A stretch of DNA of 64,000 nucleotides from Caulobacter vibrioides. GTDB lineage: Bacteria > Pseudomonadota > Alphaproteobacteria > Caulobacterales > Caulobacteraceae. The stretch spans positions 434,001 through 498,000 of the forward strand of contig NZ_PJRR01000019.1 in assembly GCF_002858865.1 (NCBI RefSeq). Direction: 5' to 3'. The notes under the pieces are model-generated. The model worked only from the letters and a program-made list of their open reading frames with translations. It was not told the DNA's origin and ran no database searches. Shown here piece after piece: positions 1 through 6,606 of this stretch. Position numbers and translations under genes: made by a program. Numbering within the stretch: the first letter of the stretch is position 1; every line of letters starts with the position of its first letter.

Positions 1-48
1 GACTCACCGACTTGGCTCCTTGGGTCGCAGAGCGCACGCCAGACGCAT

Positions 49-603
49 TCAGGGGCGCTTCACCGAGAAACGCGTGAGTTCAAGCTTCGGCGCCGGCCAA
101 TCGGGATTGAGTTCAGCGGCTCGTGAATAGTCGCGGAACGCCGCCTTCAGATCGCCGAGGCCTTCATTGGCCAGACCGCGATTGAACCAGGCTTTTTCCG
201 GCTCCTTCACGCCCAAGGCCAATCCCTTGTCGATCTGCTCCACGCCTTCGCGATAGCGCTCCTCGCCGACATAGGCCGCGCCTCGGTTCACAAAAACCTC
301 GCCCAGATTGGGATCGATCGCGCCCGCTGCGTCGAAATCGGAGCGCGCCGCGCCGAAATCCTTCTGCCGCATCTGGAGCACGCCGCGATTCACATAGGTG
401 CGGGCGCGGTCACGAAAGTTCAGGTTCTCCAACTCCAAGGCGCTGGTGCAGGCCAACACCGAGCGCTTGTCCGAGCGCCCTTTCAGAGCGGAGTCGGAGC
501 ATTCCTTCGCGGCCCCGCCGCCGATGACCATCGTGGAAGCTTGTGCAGCGCCAGCGGTCGCCAATGCGGCAACGGCCAAGGCAAAGGGAATTATGCGGGT
601 CAT
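49..603 (-). CDS. Exported TPR-repeat protein
   Basis: This 184-residue protein begins with a signal peptide (hydrophobic stretch to about residue 23, ending AQAS). About three tetratricopeptide repeats follow, with the pattern of alternating small and aromatic residues (YVNRGVLQMRQKDFGAARSDF, then VFVNRGAAYVGEERYREGVE, then WFNRGLANEGLGDLKAAFRD). TPRs bind other proteins, so it is probably a periplasmic adaptor; the partner is unknown. I chose the ATG at 603 because GGGAGGA lies just upstream and the signal peptide starts there; the frame stays open for 49 more codons that look non-coding. It stands alone, divergent from the PLP-enzyme gene on the right. Confidence 0.8.
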   Translation of the reverse strand: MTRIIPFALAVAALATAGAAQASTMVIGGGAAKECSDSALKGRSDKRSVLACTSALELENLNFRDRARTYVNRGVLQMRQKDFGAARSDFDAAGAIDPNLGEVFVNRGAAYVGEERYREGVEQIDKGLALGVKEPEKAWFNRGLANEGLGDLKAAFRDYSRAAELNPDWPAPKLELTRFSVKRP

Positions 604-826
604 GTCTTCCTCCCTGGGATCGGGTCTGTCTCGCGCCGATCTTCTGGATTCATCATAGCACTGCTCGCGCAGGAGGCTAAGCGCCAGGCGCCCCGTAAAG
701 CAAAGCCGAGGCCGGGACCTACGGACTGCAGGTCCGCCACAAACCCGCACTGGGCGAGGAGCGTCCGGTCCAACACGGCGGCGCAGGCCGTGCTAACAGA
801 TGGCGAGTCTCTCAGGATCTGCGCCC

Positions 827-1828
827 ATGCATCTCGCTCGCTTTCCTCGCGCCCGCTTCGCCCACCTGCCCACGCCCCTGGAACCCATGCCGCGCCTCGG
901 CGCGGAGCTGGGGATCGACCTGTGGGTCAAGCGCGACGACTGCACCGGCCTGGCCGGCGGCGGCAACAAGACCCGCAAGCTGGAGTTCCTCCTCGGCGAG
1001 GCCCTGGCCCAGGGCGCCGACACCCTGGTGACCCAGGGCGCGGTTCAGTCCAATCACGTGCGCCAGACCATCGCTGCCGGCGCGCGCTTTGGCCTCAAGA
1101 CCGAGGTGATCCTCGAAGAGCGCACCGGCTCCAAGGCCAGCGACTATATGGGCAACGGCAACGTGCTGCTCGACAAGCTGATGGGCGCGTCGCTGCGCTA
1201 TGTGCCGGGCGGCACGGACATGGTCGCCGAGCTCGACATCACTGCGGAGAGCGTTCGTCAGCGCGGGGGTAAGCCCTACGTGATCCCCGGCGGCGGCTCG
1301 AATACGGTGGGCGCGCTCGGCTATGTCGATTGCGCGCGCGAGCTCGTCGTCCAGGCCGACCAGATGGACTTGAAGATCGATCGCCTGGTCACGGCGACCG
1401 GTAGCGCCGGTACGCACGCCGGCCTGGTCGCCGGCTTCGCCGCGCTGTCCGTCGATATCCCGATCCTGGGCTTCGGCGTCCGCGCGCCCAAGCCCAAGCA
1501 GGAAGAGAACGTCTATAACCTTGCCGTCGCCACGGCCGAGACGATCGGCGCTGGTGGCCGAGTCAGGCGCGAAGCGGTCGTCGCCGACTGCGACTATGTC
1601 GGCGAGGGCTACGGCCTCGTGGACCAAGGCGTGATCGACGCGCTGGCCCTGGCCGCCCGCACCGAAGGTCTGCTGCTCGATCCCGTCTATTCGGGCAAGG
1701 CGATGAAGGGGCTGATCGACCAGGCCCGCAAAGGCGCGTTCAAGGGCGAGCGGGTCGTCTTCCTGCACACCGGCGGCGCCCAGGGCCTGTTCGGCTATCA
1801 GACGGTGCTCGAGCCGGCGCTGGGATAG
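827..1828 (+). CDS. PLP-dependent D-cysteine desulfhydrase / L-cysteate sulfo-lyase family
   Basis: A 333-residue fold-type II PLP enzyme of the ACC deaminase/D-cysteine desulfhydrase group. The N-terminal signature [19 protein letters not shown] carries the PLP-binding lysine in GGNKTRK, followed by [19 protein letters not shown] and a C-terminal HTGGAQG complete the pocket. Enzymes of this family release sulfide or sulfite from D-cysteine or L-cysteate, giving pyruvate and ammonia. The opening MHLARFP and overall length resemble CuyA cysteate lyases, so the substrate cannot be decided here. The ATG at 827 has AGGA nine bases upstream; an in-frame ATG at 800 is less likely. The next gene starts 11 bases after the stop, suggesting a two-gene operon of D-amino acid/sulfur metabolism. 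Confidence 0.85.
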   Translation: MHLARFPRARFAHLPTPLEPMPRLGAELGIDLWVKRDDCTGLAGGGNKTRKLEFLLGEALAQGADTLVTQGAVQSNHVRQTIAAGARFGLKTEVILEERTGSKASDYMGNGNVLLDKLMGASLRYVPGGTDMVAELDITAESVRQRGGKPYVIPGGGSNTVGALGYVDCARELVVQADQMDLKIDRLVTATGSAGTHAGLVAGFAALSVDIPILGFGVRAPKPKQEENVYNLAVATAETIGAGGRVRREAVVADCDYVGEGYGLVDQGVIDALALAARTEGLLLDPVYSGKAMKGLIDQARKGAFKGERVVFLHTGGAQGLFGYQTVLEPALG

Positions 1829-1839
1829 GGGTCTCGTCG

Positions 1840-2508
1840 ATGAGCAAGGTTCTTGGCGTCCTGGGGGGCATGGGCCCCGCCGCCACGCTGGACTTTCTGG
1901 CCAAACTGCAAGCCGCGACGCCGGTGACCCGCGAGCAGGACCATTTGCGGGTGTTGGTGGACATCAACCCCAAGGTTCCCGACCGCAACGTCGAAGACTC
2001 AGACCCCGGTCCGGTGCTGGCGGCGATGGCGGCGGGCCTTCGGGACTCCGGCGCCCAGGTGCTGGCGATCGCGTGCAATACCGCGCACGCCTATGCCGAG
2101 GATGTGCGCGCCTCTGGCCTGCCGCTGATCGATATGCTGGAGACAGCCGGTCTGGCCGCTCGCGCACAAGGAGCCAGTGTCGTCGGCGTGCTGGGCACCA
2201 GTCTGGCGCTTGGGCTCTATCGCGACCGCTTTACGGCGTTGGGGCTGGAGGTCGTGACGCTGGACGATCATGAGCAGGTGGAGTTCATGGCCCTGCTCTA
2301 CCGGATCAAGCGGGGCGACGTTGGACGAGCGTCGCAGGACACCATGGCCGCCCTCGCCCGCCGCCTGATCGACAAGGGCGCGCAGGCCGTCGTGGCGGGA
2401 TGCACCGAGGTCCCCCTCGTACTCTCGCGCGACGATCTCTCAGCGCCGTTCCTGGACGCGACTCAAGCCCTGGCGGCCCGCTGTGTCGAGGTTTGCCTGG
2501 CCGGCTAG
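1840..2508 (+). CDS. Aspartate/glutamate racemase family protein
   Basis: A 222-residue cofactor-independent racemase of the Asp/Glu/hydantoin racemase superfamily. The N-terminal GVLGGMGPAATLDF is the usual start of aspartate racemases. The two catalytic cysteines are visible in IACNTAHAY (near residue 78) and VAGCTEVPL (near residue 188). It would interconvert L- and D-aspartate or a related amino acid in the cytoplasm. It lies 11 bases behind the desulfhydrase gene on the same strand, so the pair probably handles D-amino acids or sulfur-containing analogues together. Length is normal for the family. The exact substrate is not decided by the sequence. Confidence 0.88.
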   Translation: MSKVLGVLGGMGPAATLDFLAKLQAATPVTREQDHLRVLVDINPKVPDRNVEDSDPGPVLAAMAAGLRDSGAQVLAIACNTAHAYAEDVRASGLPLIDMLETAGLAARAQGASVVGVLGTSLALGLYRDRFTALGLEVVTLDDHEQVEFMALLYRIKRGDVGRASQDTMAALARRLIDKGAQAVVAGCTEVPLVLSRDDLSAPFLDATQALAARCVEVCLAG

Positions 2509-2600
2509 CGGATCGAGCCCGTCTGGTTTAGAGCCTCCCAGACCAGATGAAAGGGCTTTGAGATCAGATATTTAGATTTCAATCGGGCGGGTTGGCCGCG
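2509..2600. repeat. Decayed copy of the GANTC-type palindromic intergenic repeat
   Basis: This stretch contains fragments such as GTCTGGTTTAGAGCC, CCAGACCAGAT and GGGCTTTGAGATCAGATATTTAGA. They resemble the better-preserved two-hairpin repeats near 13.9, 22.4 and 53.8 kb. A TCTGGT/ACCAGA stem is still recognisable, but the GANTC core is lost. It lies directly behind the racemase gene and may serve as its terminator. Confidence 0.5.
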
Positions 2601-2621
2601 TCCACTCGAACCTAGCGCGCT

Positions 2622-2804
2622 CTAGCCGCGAACGACTGGCGGCGCCTCATCGTTACCGGCCTCGAAAAGACCCAGCAGAGCGGCAGCGCCTCGCGAGGCT
2701 TGCGCCATGCGCAGCAAGGCGGCGCGAGCATGCGCGTTGTCAGCGATTTCGGCCTGTCGCTCCAGACGCTCGGCTTCGCCAAGGTGCTCGTTACGTGTCC
2801 CCAT
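2622..2804 (-). CDS. Small conserved-looking hypothetical protein
   Basis: A putative 60-residue protein rich in Ala, Glu and Arg, with a helical pattern (EAERLERQAEIADNAHARAALLRMAQ). This resembles short alphaproteobacterial proteins of unknown role that begin with a single amphipathic helix followed by a conserved LLRMA motif. The ATG at 2804 is my best start, but it has no clear ribosome-binding site; the frame is open upstream for 67 codons with non-coding character. Its codon use fits a real gene moderately well. Function is unknown. Confidence 0.42.
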   Translation of the reverse strand: MGTRNEHLGEAERLERQAEIADNAHARAALLRMAQASRGAAALLGLFEAGNDEAPPVVRG

Positions 2805-3257
2805 GGGCCAAAGGTTTACAAGATATGAACACCAGGCCGCCATGCGACCGCTGGACGCAGAGTGATCATTGTTCCGCAACGCAACGGCGATGACCCGGTC
2901 GCAGTCGCGTGAAAACGCCCCCGGACCCTTACGATCCAGGGGCGTCGTCCTGTTCCCCAACAGGACGGCGTCGGCCAAGCTGCTCCGAGCGCGCCGTCGC
3001 CTCAAAAATGAACGCCGGGAAACTCGCCGAACACGCCCCCCTAGGCAACGCGTCCGCCTGTCGCAGGCGCTCAGCGACGCGCGAAACCGGGCGTGGCGAT
3101 GGACGCCTAGGCATTCGCGAAAAGGGGGTGGTCAAAATCCTGACACCGGTAGCATAGTATACCCAACGTCACTTCCAAGATGACGGAGCCGTCGCTGGCC
3201 AGGGAGGTTCGCTCGCCTATCCATCGATGTAAGCTCCGCGCCGTTCGGAGTTTATGG
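2805..3257. other. 453-base intergenic region upstream of the pectate lyase gene
   Basis: I find no convincing gene here; the frames crossing it on both strands have poor codon patterns and no ribosome-binding site. Its right end should hold the promoter of the pectate lyase gene. A palindromic CATAGTATACCCA at 3153-3165, about 93 bases before that start, resembles the GTATAC core of GntR-family uronate regulator sites. Confidence 0.5.
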
Positions 3258-4889
3258 ATGCCCCTCAGCCCGCTCTCCCGCCGTCGTCTCATGGCCACCT
3301 CGGCGGCCGCCTTCGCTGTAGCGGGCGCTCTGACGCCGCTGCGCGCCTTCGCCGCGCCCACCCGTGACGCCGCGCTGGAGACGATGAAGAAGGCGACGCG
3401 TTTCATGGTCGACAAGGTCGCCTACAAGGGCGGCTATGTGTGGAGCTACCTGCCCGACCTCTCGCGCCGCTGGGGCGAGATGGAAGCCTACCCCACCATG
3501 ATCTGGGTGCAGCCGCCGGGCACCGCGACGATGGGCCATGTGTTCCTGGACGCCTATCACGCCACCGGCGACGAGGCCTATTATGACGCCGCCTGCAAGG
3601 CCGCTGAGGCCCTGATCGCGATCCAGCATCCCGCCGGCGGCTGGAACTATCTCGGCGATCTGGCCGGCGAGGCGTCAATCCGCAAGTGGTACGACACGAT
3701 CGGCAAGAACGGCTGGCGGCTGGAGGAATTCCAGCACTACTACGGCAACGCCACCTTCGATGACGCGGGCACGGCCGAGAGCTCGCAGTTCCTGCTGCGC
3801 CTCTACGTCGAAAAGCAGGACAAGCGCTTTAAACCGGCCTTGGACAAGGCTCTGCAGTTCGTGCTCGACAGCCAGTATCCGAACGGCGGCTGGCCCCAGC
3901 GCTTCCCGCTGAAGACCGAATTCCAGAACCATGGCCGCCCCGACTATACGGGCTACATCACTTTCAACGACGATGTGGCCGGGGAGAACATCAAGTTCCT
4001 GATCATGATCTGGCAGACCCTGGGCGATCCGCGCGCCCTGCCCGCCATCAAGAAGGCGATGGACTGCTTCGTGATCTGCCAGCAGCCCCAGCCGCAGCCG
4101 GCCTGGGGCCTGCAGCACCATGTCGACACGCTGAAGCCCGCCGCAGCCCGGAGCTACGAACCCGAAGCCTTCGCGTCCCACACAACGGGCGCGAACATCG
4201 CATCTTGCATGGATTTCTACGAACTGACCGGCGATCCGAAGTATCTGGCGCGCCTGGGCGAGGCGCTGGACTGGCTGGACAGCATCAGACTGCCGCAGGA
4301 AATCCAGAAGGGACGCCCCTACCCGACCTTTATCGAAGTTGGCACGGGCAAGCCGCTCTATGTGCACCGCCGCGGCAGCAACGTCGTCAATGGCGAATAC
4401 TACACCGACGAGAACCCGCACGGGACGGTGATCCACTACTCCTCGTTCCGCGCGGTGAACGTCGACGGCCTGCGCAAGCGGCTGGCCAAGCTCAAGGCCA
4501 TGTCGCCCGAAGTCGCCAGCAAGGACTCGCCGCTCAAGGGCGGCCGCAAGGCGCTGCCGAAATACTTCACCACCGGCGACATCTCGGTCTCTGACCTGAA
4601 CGTCGACACCTTGAAAGCCGACGCCGGCCAGACCTCGCCGGACAAGGTCGCCAGCCTGATCGCATCGCTGAACGCCGAGGGCTGGTGGCCCACGGAGCTG
4701 CGGGCCACCAGCAACCCTTATATCGGCGACGGGTCGTCCACTCCCGCGCCCGGCGACTTCAGCCAGACCCGCGTGGGGGATGCGACGGACACCTCGCCCT
4801 ACATCACCGATACGCCGAAAATCGGCATTTCGACCGGAACCTACATCGAGAACATGGCGGCGCTGATCAAGTATGTGACGGCCAGCTAG
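3258..4889 (+). CDS. Pectate lyase, polysaccharide lyase family 10
   Basis: A 543-residue exported enzyme. The N-terminus LSRRRLMATSAAAFAVAGAL ending in RAFAAP looks like a twin-arginine-type signal, so it should act outside the cytoplasm. The middle has the alpha-toroid features of PL10 pectate lyases: a WNYLGDL segment, SQYPNGGWPQRFPL and YITFNDDVAGENIKFL. Such enzymes cleave de-esterified polygalacturonan by beta-elimination. The C-terminal hundred residues, after about 440, are less typical. The ATG at 3258 has GGAG seven bases upstream; a longer reading from 3180 would put 26 extra residues before the signal. It stands alone, facing the sulfotransferase gene across an inverted repeat. 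Growth on plant cell wall material fits this genus. Confidence 0.85.
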   Translation: MPLSPLSRRRLMATSAAAFAVAGALTPLRAFAAPTRDAALETMKKATRFMVDKVAYKGGYVWSYLPDLSRRWGEMEAYPTMIWVQPPGTATMGHVFLDAYHATGDEAYYDAACKAAEALIAIQHPAGGWNYLGDLAGEASIRKWYDTIGKNGWRLEEFQHYYGNATFDDAGTAESSQFLLRLYVEKQDKRFKPALDKALQFVLDSQYPNGGWPQRFPLKTEFQNHGRPDYTGYITFNDDVAGENIKFLIMIWQTLGDPRALPAIKKAMDCFVICQQPQPQPAWGLQHHVDTLKPAAARSYEPEAFASHTTGANIASCMDFYELTGDPKYLARLGEALDWLDSIRLPQEIQKGRPYPTFIEVGTGKPLYVHRRGSNVVNGEYYTDENPHGTVIHYSSFRAVNVDGLRKRLAKLKAMSPEVASKDSPLKGGRKALPKYFTTGDISVSDLNVDTLKADAGQTSPDKVASLIASLNAEGWWPTELRATSNPYIGDGSSTPAPGDFSQTRVGDATDTSPYITDTPKIGISTGTYIENMAALIKYVTAS

Positions 4890-4902
4890 CGCCGGTCGCG
4901 TT

Positions 4903-4985
4903 GAGATGAAGCCATCCAAGCAGATGAGCAGGCTTCAGGATCATTTATCCCGAGCCCATTTGAACACTTTGGATGGTTTCATCTC
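4903..4985. terminator. Long inverted repeat between convergent genes
   Basis: Arms at 4903-4919 (GAGATGAAGCCATCCAA) and 4969-4985 (TTGGATGGTTTCATCTC) pair at 16 of 17 positions around a 49-base spacer that itself repeats GGCTTCAGGATC-like words. It lies between the convergent pectate lyase and sulfotransferase genes. It could be a bidirectional terminator or a diverged member of the palindromic repeat family seen elsewhere in the window. Confidence 0.55.
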
Positions 4986-5015
4986 GATCTGAAGGACTCC
5001 AGACCGCCGCCTGCC

Positions 5016-5765
5016 TTAAGCGACCAGACGTGAGGGCTCGTGCGTTACCTGGGCGATCAGTCGTTCCAGAGCGTACTGGTAGAGCACGATGTCCCTCTCG
5101 TTTTGCAAGATGAGCTGACGGCACGCTCGTGCGCTGAGCCCCGTCTCGGACGCACCGCCCGTCCGCGTGATATTCAGCCTCGGGATCTCAGGAAGCGCGC
5201 GGCAAAAGGCCTCCTCCGCCCAAGCCAGGGACTCGTGAGGATGTTCGCAGACATAGAACCAGACCATCTGGTTGATGAGCCGTCTCGCGGCGGAGAGGTC
5301 CTGCTCGTTGGCCATAGACCAGCCCGATCCCGTCAATTGGCGGAAATGGTGATCATGGGTGTGGAGCTGCACCGCCGGATCGTCGCAGGTGACGAAATCA
5401 TCCATGCAAAGCGTCTTGGCGAGGCGAACCGCCCTGAAGCGCGGATCCCTGACCCGAGAATCCGACAATTCGACCATGTGATGGAAGTAGCGATAGACGG
5501 ATACGATCCGGTCAATCGGCCAGCGAAAATTCGTGGCCGCCGCCATGCCTGAACCCACGGCCTGATAGATGTCGAAGCCATAGTGGCCGGCGTAGAAATC
5601 GTAACCACGAAAACCGGCGTAGCGCCCCGCCCTCTGGGCGTGTTCGGTCGCGTCGTTCTCGATCCTGGGACAACACCGCTCGTCAGGGAACAAGCTCCGA
5701 AGAGCGTCCTCGACCGAGGTTCCGCCAGCCTTGGGATTGTGAAAGAAAAACAGGGAATCGGCCAT
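5016..5765 (-). CDS. Sulfotransferase family protein
   Basis: A 249-residue protein whose N-terminus FFFHNPKAGGTSVEDAL is the 5'-phosphosulfate loop that binds PAPS in carbohydrate sulfotransferases of the family-2 type. A second motif, FRWPIDRIVSVYRYF near residue 95, matches the 3'-phosphate-binding Arg...Ser pattern. It would move sulfate from PAPS to a hydroxyl, probably on a glycan. No signal peptide or membrane anchor is visible, so it is predicted to be cytoplasmic. The ATG at 5765 is supported by GGAGG eight bases upstream and leaves only a few residues before the loop. No glycan gene cluster surrounds it, so the acceptor is unknown. Confidence 0.78.
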   Translation of the reverse strand: MADSLFFFHNPKAGGTSVEDALRSLFPDERCCPRIENDATEHAQRAGRYAGFRGYDFYAGHYGFDIYQAVGSGMAAATNFRWPIDRIVSVYRYFHHMVELSDSRVRDPRFRAVRLAKTLCMDDFVTCDDPAVQLHTHDHHFRQLTGSGWSMANEQDLSAARRLINQMVWFYVCEHPHESLAWAEEAFCRALPEIPRLNITRTGGASETGLSARACRQLILQNERDIVLYQYALERLIAQVTHEPSRLVA

Positions 5766-5927
5766 GCCCGCCTCCGCTCGTGGGCGATCGACGCCGCCCT
5801 TCCGTGCATTCAACGAACGTGGCGAAACATTCCGTCGCTAACTCGATCCCAAAAACTGCGAAAATACAGATTATCTCTGCTGTATCCCAAGCTGCGACAT
5901 TAGGTCGCGCGACGAATCATCGCCTTA

Positions 5928-6515
5928 TTACTCGCAGAGGCGCTTTAGATTCATCAGCACCTTGGGCGTGTCTTTCCGGAGAGCCTCACGGATCAGCGCC
6001 TTTGGGACAGGCCAGTCGACGGCCAGGCGATTGTCGTAGAGCACCCGGGTCCGTCGGCCGCCATCCAGGGCCTGCAGCTTCCATTCGCCCTGCTCGACCT
6101 TCAGATCGCCGCCGACCAGTTTGAACTTGATGCGGCTGTAGGGTTCGTAGTCGGACCGGAAGACGATCCGCAGACCGGGAAACACGAGATTGCGTCGGGT
6201 CACATGCTCACGGATGTCCCACCCGCGGGCCATGTCGCCTTCGACGATGCGGCAGACCGCGAGCGTGGTGATCATCACCTTGGCGGCCGCGCAGTCGGTC
6301 ATGATGCGCCAGACCTTCTCAGGCGGCGCATTGATATCCACCACCCCCTTCACATGCCCCGAGATGCCGTCGGGGTCGGGAAACACTTCAGCATAGGCCT
6401 CCCCCTTGGCGAGCGCCGCCTTGGCCTTGGCGGAGAGCTCAAAGGACCAGGCCTGACCCGCGACCAAGAGTGAAAACGCCACGATGGCCAGAGCGACGGG
6501 ATTTCGAACGCGCAT
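5928..6515 (-). CDS. Exported SRPBCC (START-like) domain protein
   Basis: A 195-residue protein with an N-terminal signal peptide (VALAIVAFSLLVAGQAWSF). A single SRPBCC/polyketide cyclase-type domain follows: VVDINAPPEKVWRIMTDC starts it, and a long beta-rich section ends in a C-terminal helix with DTPKVLMNLKRLCE. This fold binds hydrophobic ligands in a deep pocket, and members are used as lipid carriers or binding proteins; a specific ligand cannot be named. The ATG at 6515 has GAGGAG eight bases upstream. A GTG nine bases earlier is possible. It is a single gene between the sulfotransferase and the DinG-type helicase. Confidence 0.75.
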   Translation of the reverse strand: MRVRNPVALAIVAFSLLVAGQAWSFELSAKAKAALAKGEAYAEVFPDPDGISGHVKGVVDINAPPEKVWRIMTDCAAAKVMITTLAVCRIVEGDMARGWDIREHVTRRNLVFPGLRIVFRSDYEPYSRIKFKLVGGDLKVEQGEWKLQALDGGRRTRVLYDNRLAVDWPVPKALIREALRKDTPKVLMNLKRLCE

Positions 6516-6606
6516 ACACAGCACTCCTCGTGACGGGGTCGTTACGGCTCCAGAGGCGAACCGGACGCATCATGCGATCATTGTTCGGCGTTTGGGCGGC
6601 GCGGGC

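Noticed and set aside
2869..3183. A 104-codon plus-strand frame upstream of the pectate lyase
   Set aside because: It has no ribosome site, poor codon pattern and Arg-rich composition typical of chance frames.
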